DNA from: Bolinopsis microptera
Taxonomy: Eukaryota; Ctenophora; Tentaculata; Lobata; Bolinopsidae
Assembly (NCBI RefSeq): GCF_026151205.1
Contig: NC_087080.1
Coordinates: 1,832,096 to 1,896,095, forward strand
Direction: 5' to 3'
DNA: 64,000 bases
Made by a program: the position numbers and the translations under genes. Shown here in pieces: positions 21,946 through 36,400 of this stretch. Below the pieces are notes generated by a model that saw only the letters and a list, made by a program, of their open reading frames with translations, was not told the origin of the DNA and did no database searches. Position 1 is the stretch's first letter. The number at the start of each line of letters is the position of its first letter.

Positions 21946-24222
21946 CTGCAGCAAGCACCGGAACATGCAGGGGAGCGCACTAGCTGGATTGCACTGGGAG
22001 GGATAATATCTAAACCTGTGGACGAAGAATAAATATCACTCCTGGTATGAACAATTAACAGTTTATAGAATCAGTTGAGAACACTTAAAACACTTAGATT
22101 ATTGCTGAACACGAGGAACAATTTTTTGTGGAAGCTGTTGCTTTTAAAAACTTTCGCCTCACTCAAATTTAACGTTTCAAGAATCAAAATATTCTTTTTG
22201 TTTTTCGTGGTTAATAACTTATTTCATTACTCTAAGTAAAACTTGGTTTGTTGTTATCGTGGCACAATGGTCAGATACTGGTACGAATTCTCGTATACTT
22301 TTACAGCTCTAGTAGCCATTAGCCAAGGCCAATTGAATGACATTTTACGAATAATATACATTTTTCGTCGTGTTCTTTTTATTTTAGCAGTGGTTAAATT
22401 GTAACCCTCAATCGTATATTTTACTTAAGCATCTACACAGTTTTTCAGAATCAATAAACATTGTAAATTTTGGTTTTCAAGTTAAGTTCTACTGGTTGAA
22501 ATCTTAAATACCTTTTTTGGTATTATGTTAGAATATCTATGTTGCCTTATATTATTAGTACCATCTTTTACCTTCATTAAAAACGAACTATTTCATTTTG
22601 TGAAATGTAACAGGAGAGAACGCTTAAACTGTGATATCAACTTATCTCTACTATAATTCAGAGAATTATTTTTGTCTGTATGTATGTATGTACGACCGCC
22701 CACGTGCAAATTCGGCAAAAAGCAAAAGGTTGCAAAGTAACCATGGTAACGAGGATTTTTACACGCACGTGCACGTGCAATGATTGGCGAACGGCATTTT
22801 AATCGGTTTTGTTGATATTACGTTGTGTTTAGTTCGAGCAACATTTTAATCGGCTGTATCTTCGGTTGTGTAGGATATTTTGACGCGATTTAAACTCACT
22901 AACAAAAAATACTATTAGTTTCCTCCCTGTGACCACGGGTTTTCTAGTAACTTTATAAACTATATCCTGTCTGATGGCAATAATACCCCAAATTAAGGTG
23001 CATAAACATAGATTGATATCATCAAATCTTTTTTAGACTCTCACATTTTCTGGGCTTTCTGAGCTATAATAGTAATACCAGGACCCTTGGGATCCTTACA
23101 TTCGGTCCAGCATTAGAATACGTACACGAGTTAATCTTCATCTCGGGTCTGAATTTTTGAATATTAATGAACTAAACTGAGAGAAGAGACTCTATTCTTG
23201 TCTAAATTTCTTTCCTTAGTCTATTATATCTTTTAGCCGGTCCCATATCAGGCACCCAGCCCCCTCTTATACTTACACTCATCTAACAATAGAACTGTAA
23301 TTTTATTCAAATAAACTAGACTACTTGAAATGTCAGATTGTAAGACTCTTGTAGTCTGAAATTACAAGTAGTAGAGTTTTTGAATATTTAAGTGTTAGGA
23401 AGACAACGTTGCCTAAGTGTACGAGGTGACTGGAAGCGTTATTCCTCGTGAATAAAATTACAGTTCTATTATTAGGTGACTATACGCTTATAAGATATGT
23501 GACCGGCTCAAAGTTGTAGACTTTTAAGGGGTCGTTCACATAATACGTAATCAGCCGAGGGAGGAGGCGGGTTTCCAAATGATTTAGGCTAGTTTATTTT
23601 CTAAATCTTCTTGAATAAGACAAAATAAAACATGTCTTTATCATCTTATTTAACATAAAGAATAAAAATAAGAAAAAAGTACAATTATCATCTGATAGTG
23701 ATAAATCAGTGCACGACGATGATGTTACATGACTGAAAGTGAAATTAACAAGGAATTCTACGCAAATTCTAGAACGAAGTTGCTTACTGAAAATTTATAC
23801 AAATTCAATCATATTATGATTCATAGAAAAAAGCGCTCATGACATAGATTTAACATTACATGAATATAATAAGCAAATACATTTAAGGATAGTAGAATAG
23901 TAAGGTTGAGCTTCGTCATCTTTACACGTAGTAAATATACCAGTATTAATAAATTATTTAAAGTTCACATTCAGAGTCTGTCGAGCATTCCAAACTCACC
24001 TTAACCACCGTAATCTTCTGAGGAGGAGATTTGTATTATAAATATGACGGAAGAACATATCGATACAGAGCGGTGTTCTATAGTGTACTACCAGAAACAG
24101 TGATATATATCTAAGGACCAAAACAAGATGTGCATGTGGTATGATGTTTACGCCAGTAAATCAAAATATATCGTTGGATACGGGATAAATGTTCTTAGAT
24201 TAACCGATTCCTGCAGCCAGAT
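21946..24222. other. Intergenic DNA with a foldback element
   Basis: No supported exon. A hairpin element has perfect 22-bp arms at 23288-23309 and 23449-23470 (AATAGAACTGTAATTTTATT...), with further weaker outer inverted similarity around AGCCGGTC (23235 and 23500). The 3' flank of the giant minus-strand gene begins at 24222. I see no close polyadenylation signal for it. Confidence 0.5.
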
Positions 24223-24418
24223 TTATATCGACTTAAAGTTTAAACCTGTAAGAAAGAACCAACCTGGAGTTGGAAAACTGCAGCATTCCAAAGATACCGG
24301 CAGGTCCTCCATACTGTTCACAAACCCACTTCCACAGTCACCGTAACCGTTTTTAACGGGCGTATCCCAGCAATATTTGGTGGTGTGAAACTGAGCTTCA
24401 AGACACGATGAAACACAT
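24223..24418 (-). CDS. Terminal CC-module exon of the giant gene
   Basis: Acceptor TTCAG at 24419-24420, phase 2 entry. It encodes CVSSCLEAQFHTTKYCW..., GDCGSGFVNSMEDLPVSLEC, CSFPTP and ends with TAA at 24223. The C-x-x-GFVNS...LECC arrangement matches the modules upstream of the giant exon, which ties this exon to the same gene. An alternative GT...AG pair within the last 40 bases would define an 18-bp intron, too short to be real. Confidence 0.68.
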
Positions 24419-27400
24419 CTGAACATACCCGAGTAAGAGGAAAATACAACCCGCATTTTATTTTAGAATTCAGATAAATTGTACATCAATGTTTTACAAT
24501 TACATTTGCACAAGACCAAAATATCTACAATGAGGCTTGATGCCTTGAACCACATGACTTATGGAGGTTAGGAAAATCTTTATGAAACTCAACACTACCA
24601 GACTGTATCAAATGTGAAAAAATGTAAATGAAACAACTAGTAGTAAAATCTATTTCGAAAGTAAACTTACTGTTCACAGTAAACAATAAAGAAAGTAGAC
24701 TCACCGTTCTGCGTAGACAAGGTTCCTATTAATAACAGTGTCTCTAGGACAGGTATGTGATTCATAATTACAGAAGTGTTCGAAAGACTGCACTTCCCCA
24801 GGAACCTTACAGCATTCTATATTGTAAGATACTTCGAACATCTGAATACTTCTCAGAGCTTGTGTCCTGGAATGTGGTATTTTAAATATTCGTATTGGAA
24901 ACTAATTTTACTCTTGAGTTTACAAACTAACTTTTGAAACAAACTAACTTTTGAATTACAAACTAACTTAAATTTTAATTTTACAAAATAACCCAAGTTT
25001 TACAATTTAAGTCACAGATTAAACTAAGGGGCCCAACTTACGGCGCGCACTGTAAGTCGTAGGAGCGTCCCACTTTGAACCTCACAGTACTTGAGGCACA
25101 GTTCGTCCCTCTTGTTGATCGCGATATACTTTCTGAGATATCATTCATATATCATCATTATGAATCATTAATTTCATTGGTCATGGAATTCCTAATAACC
25201 AAAAAATGAGGAACAAAATAACTTTTAATTCTAATATTAATATGGAAATTTTCTATTAAAAGAAACCGAATGACACCGACCTGAATCGAGTCCTTCAATA
25301 ATGAATTCGCCGTCTTTACAGTTCTTCATAATGAATGAATAGGCACCATTTCTGACAGCCCACAGAGTTGAGATAGCTTCCTCGTGGAGATCGCACTTCA
25401 AGGTACACGACCCTTCATTCACAACAAATGTAAAAGCTTCGCATTTCGGATTATCTTTACATCTATCCCCGCATTGCTTCGGGCCACTGATATTATCTAT
25501 GATAGCAACTGTACCCTTTGGGAAGAAAGCCTTGTCATATCTACAAACAGAACCTTCGGGAAGGGACTTGATTTCATTCGGAGGCATTTCAGAGGGCTCA
25601 CTCGAGCAGGAAAAGTCCCATGAAACTACTCCATTATCAACCGCCCACATAGATGTCTCTACCTGGCCGTGTGTTCTATCTCGGAGATAGCACCTCTTAG
25701 AGGTTGTAACATAGGTCGCAACCAGACAGTCCTTGTACTCACCACATTCCTTCATACACGCCTCACTTGACTCAACATTCCCAAGTGAGGTCAGGTATCG
25801 GCCTGTAAACTGCTGATTTCTTAGTTGACAGGGTTGTGGCAGCTTTGTCTTCGAAGCCTGGGCAACAGCTATACGGCCTTCCCTGAGAATACAAACAAAG
25901 TCAAACGACACAACGTTCTCTTGGAGTGCCATTGTGTTTGTAACTGGTTCCCTTCTTTCTTTGTTCTTTAAGATACATTTATTGGACGTGGGATTGAATG
26001 TTACAGCCGAACATCCATCTGTGTTAGCACAGGCTAAGAAGCAGGTGGGTTCGTCTTCAATGTTTGAAAGCACGTTCATCGCTCCGTCTGGACTGGGAAA
26101 GAAGGCCCCAACCAGTCTACATTTTTGATTTTTTGATATAGTAGGTTTTTCTTCCTTTGAAGCATGTTTATGTTTTATTTCAGTTGAAGAATGTTTTATA
26201 TCATTTGGCAGATTACTGCTGGATGCATCTTCATCTGTCCATTTATTAAAAGGTATTTCTGCATTTGAAGGGTGCTTAGGTTTTTCTTCCTTTGAATGAT
26301 CTATGGCATTATCCTGCAGAGAACTGTTTGAAATTTCTTTTTCTCCGAAATCAGAGTTAGGTATTTTTTGCTTTGAAGGGAGTATGGTATTGTTCTGTAA
26401 ATCACTGCTGGAGGTTTTTTCTTCTCCTGATTCAGATGGTTGATTGGACTGGGAGTGACCTATTTGTTTGGTTCCGCTACATAAAAAGTTATACGACACG
26501 ATTTTCTGATCAAATTCGTGATTTTTCGTTGGATAGCTTTTCTCGTTATTCAAAATACATTTCAAGGTTGTGGGATCATATGTAACTATAATGCAAGCCG
26601 CTGAGCGATGACACAGGACAAAGCAAGCATATTCATCGTCAATACTATCTAGAACTGTCTGGGCGGTACCGGGGAAATATTGTCCAGGAAGCCTACATCT
26701 TTCTTCAAAATTAAACTTTATCTCTTCCTCCTCTTCCTCCGAAATCGGAAACTCTCGTTCCTCTGTTGGTTTCACTCTCAGCTCTTCTGTTGATTGATTT
26801 TCGTCACACAAAAAGTCGTAAGAAACAATCTTTGAAGCGACTGCAGTCTCACTAGATGAGGAGATTCGTCTGGTTTCATCCTTGAGAAGGCACCTATTTT
26901 GTGTGGGATTGTAGGTGACTGAGAAACATGTATCCAAATCCCGGCAAAATTCCAAACATTCTTTTTCATTTTTGACGTTTTCAATAATGCGTATAGCTGA
27001 CCCAACGAAGAATTTGTTCGGTAGTCTACATGGATCGTTAGACTTAACAGGATTTTTCGTAGTGGTTTTATCGGTTTTAATTTCGCCACCTGTATCATTA
27101 GAAGTCTCAATGTCAATATCACTACCATTATCACTACTAGTATCACTATCAGTATCACCGCCTGTGTCGATAATACTTTCATTTCCAATATCACCACCAT
27201 TATCACTATCAGTATCACTATCAGTATCACCGCCTGTGTCGATACTACTTTCATTTCCAATATCACCACCATTATCACTATCAGTATCACTATCAGTATC
27301 ACCGCCTGTGTCGATAATACTTTCATTTCCGATATCACCACCATTATCACTATCAGTATCACTTTCAGTATCACCGCCTGTATTAATACTACTTTCATTT

Positions 27401-30400
27401 CCGATATCACCACCATTATCACTATCAGTATCACTTTCAGTATCACCGCCTGTATTAATACTACTTTCATTTCCGATATCACTACCATTATCACTATCAG
27501 TATCACTTTCAGTATCCCCGCTTGTATCAATACTACTTTCACTTCCAATATCACCATCAGTATTGCTTTCAGTTTCACCATGACCAATATCGTTAGTATC
27601 ACTTTCTGAATGTTTGTTTTCACTATCCGACTCATCACTCGCAGTTTTGCTATTATTCTCTGGAGTAGTAGCAGCTTCACTTCCATCATTACATAACAAG
27701 TCATATGATACTATCTTATTAGTGACTGCAGTATCTGTCCCCACTGGATCACTCCTGTACTTGTCCTTCAAAAAGCATTTCTCGGTGGTCGGGTTGTACG
27801 TCACAGCAACACAATCTTTCATAGATTTACACTTTTCCAAACAACCCACTTCGTTGTCAAAATCTTGGAGTATCTTAAGCGTGTGCCCGGGAAACACCTT
27901 TCCAGGGTATCTGCATGGAACCGCTTCTTTAACCACAGTTGAATCGCACAGGAAATCAAAAGAAACTATTTTGCGGGCAGCCGATTGGATGCTTTTGCTG
28001 GCTTCGTTCCTGTTTTTATCCCTCAGTAAACATTTCTTAAATGTGGGGTCATAAGTTGCTGCCGCACAATTTACTGTCTTCATACACAAATTTACACAGA
28101 TAGATTCTTCCGTAACATTCCTGGCTCTCCCCATAATTTCACCGGTGAAGTACATACCGGGGAGTCTACAAGGTTCTTTTCTCGGATGCTTCTGTACTTC
28201 TTTCTGCACTCTGCATTGAAAGTCGAATGATACAATATTGTTGTACACAGCAAATGCTGTGGATGTTGCAGCCCCTTGTTCACTTCTTAGGATACACTTC
28301 TGGTTCATAGGATTGTATGAAGCAGCCACACAGACAGTCTGAGATGAACAGCTCGTCATACAGTCGTCAGGACTAGCTACACCCTCTGTTACTGAAAGTG
28401 TCATCCCGGGAAATGACTTTCTCTTGATAACACAATACTCCCTCCCATTATCTGATTTCTGGATTATCTTGCCTGTCCCATTGGAATTGGGTGTTTTTAT
28501 CTTATTAGGATCACAGAGGAAATCATACGATATGACCTTGTTTGCCCTTGATATTTTTGTCTCAGCAGGACCTCTCCTTGACTTGTCTCTGAGGAAACAT
28601 TTGAGGGTGGTGGGGAAGTATGTCGCTGACACACATTCGTTATCCATAGCGCACTCCTCTGAGCAATCAGACCCCTTGAAGATGTTTTCCAGTGTCTCTA
28701 GTATTCTCCCAGTGAATGCTTGGCCCGGTATTCTGCATGGGAACTTGGCTTTACTTGCCGTATTTGTTTTGGTGTTATATTTTTCTTGTACATCTTGCTT
28801 TTCGCCATTAGAAATTCTGTGCTTGCAGGCGAAATCATACGAGATAAGTTTGTTCTGCTTTGCAAATAGAGAAGACACGGGACCTCGGCGGAATTTATCC
28901 CTCATAAAACACTCCTTTGTGACCGGATTGTAAGTTGCAACGGTACATCCATCCTCCATAGAACACTCTTCAAAACAATCATTAGCACTTACAGCCGAGT
29001 TGATTGAGTCGATTAGTCCTCTGGTGAAAGTTGTGCTATTTAATAAACACGGATCAGGACCTTCTTTTACTTCTGTAGTTTTAACTTCACTAGAACACAG
29101 AAAGTCAAAAGAGATGTCTCCAGACATTTTTGAGAATTGAGTAGCGATAGGTCCTCTTCTTTTTAAGTTCCTCAGAAGACACTTGTTTGTTTTTGGAGAG
29201 AAAGTTGCAGCAACACAGTCTGCCATCATAGCGCATTCTTCGAAGCAATCACCCGAAGATTCAATTTTGGATAACAGTTCAATCAATCCACCAGTGAAAA
29301 TGTATCCTGGCATAGGACACCCCTCTTTTTTGTCCTTAAGGTTCCCGTCTGAGGAGATGTTTTGTGTGGTACCTTCTGTGCACGAAAAATCAAATGATGT
29401 AAAATACGGTCTGAAAATGGGGCCCGTTCTGCTTTCGTCCCTAAGATAGCATTTCATGGTCCTTGAACTGTATGACGCACTTGCACAACTTTTGTCCATC
29501 GAACAATCTTCATAGCACGCGGAAGGACTTTGCACAGAGTCGATAACCTCCAACAATCCACCTTGAAACATTTGTTCTCGTAAAGTGCAGGCCGTCAGAT
29601 TTACTGCTTTTCTGGATTTATCACGAGCTTGTTTTATCACTTTTCCCTCGCAAATAAAATCATATGATACAATTCCGTTGGCAACAGCAAAACTTGTCTT
29701 TAAAGGTTTGTCTCTAGTTGAGTCACGGAGAAAACAGTTACTATTAATTGGACTATATGTAGCAGCATAACACTCTTCGTCAAGCCAGCATTTTTCAAAG
29801 CATTCGTCTGATGTAGAAATGTTTTCATGTTTCTCTAGAAGACCTCCCGAGAAAACTTTACCGACAAGCAAGCATTGGTTTTCAGTGGAACTTGATTTGG
29901 TTTTAAATTTTGCTGGCAGAGTCTCATCTGATGGATCAGGAGGAGTGCTAATAGGGTCCTCATCTGATAATTCATCGGTCGTTTTATTTTCTTGTTTGCT
30001 GTGACTTATTTTATCGACCTCAGAAGTTTGGCACTCACATAAGAAATCATAAGATACTAATCCGTTCTCGACCGCAAATTCAGTCTCCATAGGATCTTCT
30101 CTAGAAGTATTTCTCAAGACACAAAGTTTATTGTTTGGAGAAAATGTAGCTGCAACGCAATCTTTCTCGGTTGAACACATTTCAAAACATTTGTCCGATG
30201 ACAGGACATCAGTTTTTCTCTCCAATAATCCACCACGGAAAACTTGACCTTTTAGTAAACAGGACTGCTTAGGAGTTGGTATATCTGATATTTCTGCAAT
30301 CTTCTCATCAGAAACTCCAGCTTTCTCTTTCTTGGGTGTCTTTTCATCGCACAAAAAGTCATAAGATACTAATCCGTTCTCGACCGCAAATTCAGTCTTT

Positions 30401-33400
30401 ATAGGATCTTCTCTAGAAGTATCTCTCAAGACACAAAGTTTATTGTTTGGAGAAAATGTGGCTGCAACACAATCTTTCTCGGATGAACACATTTCAAAAC
30501 ATTTGTCCGATGACAGGACATCAGTTTTTCTCTCCAATAGTCCACCACGGAAAACTTGACCTTTTAGTATACATGACTGCTTAAGAATTGGTATATCTGA
30601 TATTTCAGCAGTCTTTTCATCAGAATCCCCAGTTTTCTCTCCCTCGGGTGACCTTTCATCGCACAGAAAGTCATAAGATACAATTTCGTTCTCGGTCGCA
30701 AATTCAGTTTCTATAGGATCTTCTCTAGATGAATCTCTCAGAAGACAAAGTTTATTGTTTGGAGAATATGTAGCTGCAACACAATCTTTCTCGGATGAAC
30801 ACATTTCAAAACATTTGTCCGATGACAAGACATCAGTTTTTCTCTCCAATAGACCACCACGAAAAACGTGACCTTTTAGCAAACAGGGATTTTCTTTGGT
30901 AGGACCAGATTCCACCTTGCACAAGAAGTCGAAAGATATGACACCAGCCTTATTTTTTGGTCCATTTCTGTGTTGATCCATCAAGAGACATGTCTTCATC
31001 TTTATGTTATAGGATGCAGTAGTACAGTCCTCATCCATCAAACATTCTTCAGAACAAGACAACGGAGTATTAATGGTCCTGACAGTTTCTAAAAATCCAC
31101 CAGAGAAGATCTGTTCTTGTAGCACACACGGTTGGTCTTTGTCGGTATCTTTTATTGGAGTATTGGCCGACTTGTCTGGTATCTTGTCATCGTATTCTAA
31201 CTCTTTTGGAACGTTCGGAGGCTTCTTTCCTGCACACAATAAGTCGTAAGATACTAAATTGTTCTTGGTAGCAAATACTGTCTCTTTAGGATTTTCTCTC
31301 GAGGAATCTCTCAGGAAACAATTCTTTTTGTTTGGAGCAAATGTGGCAGCAAAACATTCGTCATTAGATGAGCACATTCCAAAACATTCATCCGAAGATG
31401 CAACATCTTTCTTGACCTCTACAAATCCTCCAGTAAAAACTTGACCATTTAGTAAACAGGAATGCTCAGGAATTGATTTATCAGATGGTATTGATTGTTC
31501 AGGTTTTATTCCTGATTTGTCCGTGTTGGTCGATGTATCGTTCAACCGTTTAGGAACGTGTTTATCCGATTTCTTCTTTTCTTTGATTTTTGCTGATTTT
31601 TCAGATGCTTCTTCAGTATGTTTTTTCTGGTCAATCATTGATTTTGACTTGTCGGGAATCTTTTCATCGAATTTTAATTCTTCGGTATCTTTTGGAGGCT
31701 TCTTACCTGCACACATAAAGTCATAAGATATTAAGTTGTTTTTGGTAGCAAATACAGTCTCTTTAGGATTTTCTCTCGAGGAATCTCTCAGGAAACAATT
31801 CTTTATATTCGGAGCATATGTGGCTGCAAAACATTCATCATTAGATGAGCACATTTCAAAACATTTGTTCGAGGTTGCAATATCTTTCTTTCCCTCTAAG
31901 AATCCGCCTGTGAACACTTGACCTTTTAGTAAACAGGACTGCTTAGGTGTTGGTGTATCCGACATTTCTGCACTGTTCTCATCAGAATCTTCAGTTTTTT
32001 CTTTTTTGGGCGTCTTTTCGTCACACTTAAAGTCATAAGATACTAATCCGTTCTCGACCGCAAATTCAGTCTCTGTAGAATCTTCTCTAGAGAAATCTCT
32101 CAGGACACAAATTTTGTTGTTTGGAGAATATGTAGCTGCAACACAACCTTTGTCGGTTGAACACATTTCAAAACATTTGTCCGATGACAGGACATCAGTT
32201 TTTCTTTTTGGTTTTCCACCACGGAAAACTTGACCTTTTAGTAAACAGAACTGCTTAAGAGTTGGCATATCTGATATTTCTGCAATCTTCTCATCAGAAT
32301 CCACAGTTTTCTCTCCCTTGGGTGTTTTTTCATCGCACAAAAAGTCATAAGATACTAATCCGTTCTCGACCGCAAATTCAGTCTCTGTAGAATCTTCTCT
32401 AGAGGAATCTCTCAGGACACAAAATTTGTTGTTTGGAGAATATGTAGCTGCAACACAATCTTTGTCGGTTGAACACATCTCAAAGCATTTGTCCGATGAC
32501 AGGACATCAGTTTTTCTGTCCAATAATCCACCACGGAAAACTTGACCTTTTAGTAAACATGACTGCTTAGGAGTTGGTATATCTGATATTTCAGCAATCT
32601 TTTCATCAGAATCCACAGTTTTCTCTCCCTTGGGTGTCTTTTCATTGCACAAAAAGTCATAAGATACTAATCCGTTTTCGACCGCAAATTCAGTCTCTGT
32701 AGAATCTTCTCTAGAGGAATCTCTGAGTACGCAAAATTTGTTGTTTGGAGAATATGTAGCTGCAACACAATCTTTGTCGGTTGAGCACATCTCAAAGCAT
32801 TTGTCCGATGACAGGACATCAGTTTTTCTGTCCAATAATCCACCACGGAAAACTTGACCTTTTAGTAAACATGACTGCTTAGGAGTTGGTATATCTGATG
32901 TTTCAGCAATCTTTTCATCAGAATCCACAGTTTTCTCTCCCTTGGGTGTCTTTTCTTCGCACAAAAAGTCATAAGATACTAATCCGTTCTCGACCGCAAA
33001 TTCAGTCTCTGTAGAATCTTCTCTAGAGGAATCTCTCAGTACACAAAATTTGTTGTTTGGAGAATATGTAGCTGCAACACAATCTTTGTCGGTAGAACAC
33101 ATCTCAAAGCATTTGTCCGATGACAGGACATCAGTTTTTCTGTCCAATAATCCACCACGGAAAACTTGACCTTTTAGTAAACATGACTGCTTAGGAGTTG
33201 GTATATCTGATATTTCAGCAATCTTTTCATCAGAATCCACAGTTTTCTCTCCCTTGGGTGTCTTTTCTTCGCACAAAAAGTCATAAGATACTAATCCGTT
33301 CTCGACCGCAAATTCAGTCTCTGTAGAATCTTCTCTAGAGGAATCTCTCAGTACACAAAATTTGTTGTTTGGAGAATATGTAGCTGCAACACAATCTTTG

Positions 33401-36400
33401 TCGGTTGAACACATCTCAAAGCATTTGTCCGATGACAGGACATCAGTTTTTCTGTCCAATAATCCACCACGGAAAACTTGACCTTTTAGTAAACATGACT
33501 GCTTAGGAGTTGGTATATCTGATATTTCAGCAATCTTTTCATCAGAATCCACAGTTTTCTCTCCCTTGGGTGTCTTTTCTTCGCACAAAAAGTCATAAGA
33601 TACTAATCCGTTCTCGACCGCAAATTCAGTCTCTGTAGAATCTTCTCTAGAGGAATCTCTGAGTACGCAAAATTTGTTGTTTGGAGAATATGTAGCTGCA
33701 ACACAATCTCTGTCGGTTGAACACATCTCAAAGCATTTGTCCGATGACAGGACATCAGTTTTTCTGTCCAATAATCCACCACGGAAAACTTGACCTTTTA
33801 GTAAACATGACTGCTTAGGAGTTGGCATATCTGATATTTCAGCAATCTTTTCATCAGAATCCACAGTTTTCTCTCCCTTGGGTGTCTTTTCTTCGCACAA
33901 AAAGTCATAAGATACTAATCCGTTTTCGACCGCAAATTCAGTCTCTGTAGAATCTTCTCTAGAGGAATCTCTCAGTACACAAAATTTGTTGTTTGGAGAA
34001 TATGTGGCTGCAACACAATCTTTGTCGGTTGAACACATCTCAAAGCATTTGTCCGATGACAGGACATCAGTTTTTCTCTCCAATAATCCACCACGGAAAA
34101 CGTGACCTTTTAGTGAACAGGACTGCTTAAGAGTTGGCGTATCTGATATTTGTACACTATTTTTGTCAGAATCTACAGTTGTCTTTTTCTTGAATGTTTT
34201 CTCATTACAAAGAAAGTCGTACGATATTACTCCGTTCTTTGCGGCAAATACAGTCTCTATAGGACCTTCTCTCGAGGAATCTCTCAGAAAGCAACTCTTA
34301 AATTTTGGAACATATGTGGCTGCAACACATTTCTGGTCGGATGAACACATTTCAAAACATTTGTCCAATGACAGGACACCAGCGTTTTTCTCCAATAGTC
34401 CTCCTGTGAAAACTTGACCTTTTAGTAAACAGGACTGGTTTGTCATTACTTCCCGGTCTGTTACCGTTTCTTCAGGTTTTTCATTAGGTACCTTCGAGTT
34501 TTCCTTACAAAGCAAATCGAAAGACACGACTCCAGGCATCTTTTTGGGTCCATCTCTGCTGTTATCCATCAACTGACATGTCTTCATCTTAATGTTGAAT
34601 GATGCAGTGGCACAGTCTTCGTCCATCAAACATTCTTCAGAACAAGATAAAGGATTCTCGACAGAGTCGATAATCTCTAAAAATCCGCCTGAAAATGACT
34701 TTCCTTGTAGAACACATGGCTGATCATTAGTTATCACTTGTATTTCTTGCTTCTTTTTCCCACGGTCTCCACCATCGATGCTTCCGTTATTTTTAATATT
34801 CTCTGAGTCCTGCGATTTCTCTGATTCTTCATACTTGCCGGTAGAATTACTGTTTGAATCTATGCTGTCAGAATCTGAGGAACTAGATTTTTCCGAACAC
34901 AAAAAGTCAAAAGAAACAACACCTGACATCTTTTTAGGCCCATCTCTGTTTCGATCCATCAAGCGACATGTCTTCATCTTTATGTTATAGGATGCTGTAG
35001 TACAGTCCTCATCCATCAAACATTCTTCAGAACAAGACAACGGTTCCATAACAGAGTTAACCGTTTCTAGATAGCCACCAGAGAAGAGGTGTGCCTGTAA
35101 AACGCAAGGCTGGTCATTGTCAACGGATTTTTTGCGAGTTTTATCATTAGGAATTTCTCCTTTTTTGTCTGCAGGGTCTTTTTGAGATTTTGATGATCTT
35201 GATCTTTCTTTACACAAAAAGTCGAAAGACAAAACTCCAGGCATCTTTTTGGGTCCATCTCTGTTTTTATCCATCAACTGACATGTCTTCATCTTAATGT
35301 TATAAGTTGCAGCAGCACAGTTTTCATCCATTGAACATTCCTCTGAACAAGACAAAGGATTCTCCACGGAATTGACGGTCTCTAAGAATCCACCCGAAAA
35401 TTGCTGCCCTAGTACCATACACGGCTGATCGTCAACAGTAGAGTTTTCATCAATCTTATCTGTAGGACCGTCTCCACTCTTGTTCGCAGGGCTTTTGTCA
35501 CTCTTTTCGTTATCAGGGATTATCTTATTTTTTCCCGAATTTTCAGATTTTGAGGTATCTTTCTGTTGCTTACACAAAAAGTCGAAAGACACCACTCCGG
35601 GCATCTTTTTTGGCCCTTCTCTGCTTTCATCCATCAATCGACATGTCTTCATTTTGATGTTATAAGTTGCAGCAGCACAGTCTTCATCCATCGAACATTC
35701 CTCTGAACAAGACAAAGGATTTTTAACGGAGTTGACTGTTTCCAGATATCCACCGGAGAAGACCTGTCCTATCAAAACACAAGGTTCGTCGTTTTCAACA
35801 ATATGTTTCGCTGTATTGTCGTCGGGGTTTTTATCAGAACCTCTGACACAAGAGTGGTCGTAAGATATCACACCTGGTGAATGTTTAGGTCCAATTCTAC
35901 TTCCATCTCGCAAGTAACATTTCTTTGCTTTTGAGTCATATGATGCGACTAAACATTTTCTCACAGATAAGCATTCTTCAGAACAGATTGATGCACTTTT
36001 TAGCAGGTCAATAACTTCAATCAGTCCATTTTCAAAGCTTTGATCTATATGGATGCAAGGCTTGTTTTCTTCATCAATTTGTTTGTTAATCGGTCGTTTT
36101 GATCTTTCTTGGTTTTTTATATCGTTTTGGGAGTCTTCCAATTCCTTCGAAATCTTTCCATCACACAAAAAGTCATATGAAACAATTCCGTTCGTAGTTG
36201 CAAATACAGTAACTTTAGGACTTTCCCTAGAGGAATCTCTCAGGAAACAGTTTTTTATGTTTGGAGCATAAGTGGCTGCGACACATTTCTCGTCCGATGA
36301 ACACATTTCAAAACATTTGTCCAATGAGATGACACCACTTCTTTTTTCCAATATTCCTCCTGTGAAAACTTGACCTTTTAGTAAACAGGACTGCTTAGGA

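Noticed and set aside
22250-22330. tRNA-like boxes (GTGGCACAATGGT and a GTACGAATTC-like B box)
   Set aside because: No foldable cloverleaf seen. At best a weak tRNA-derived SINE trace.
25237-25280. Stop codon at 25237 as the true end of the giant protein
   Set aside because: A CAG/GTCGGT donor at 25281 with phase matching three further module exons is the better model. The stop-terminated form remains possible as an isoform.
26778-27704. Minus-strand 308-codon frame rich in VILIVIMVV
   Set aside because: Off-frame reading of the same 72-bp repeat inside the giant exon.
26915-28933. Plus-strand open frames of 146-222 codons (26915-27583, 27614-28054, 28424-28933)
   Set aside because: Antisense shadows of the PAN exon. 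Their repetitive hydrophobic content mirrors the acidic repeat and PAN codons.
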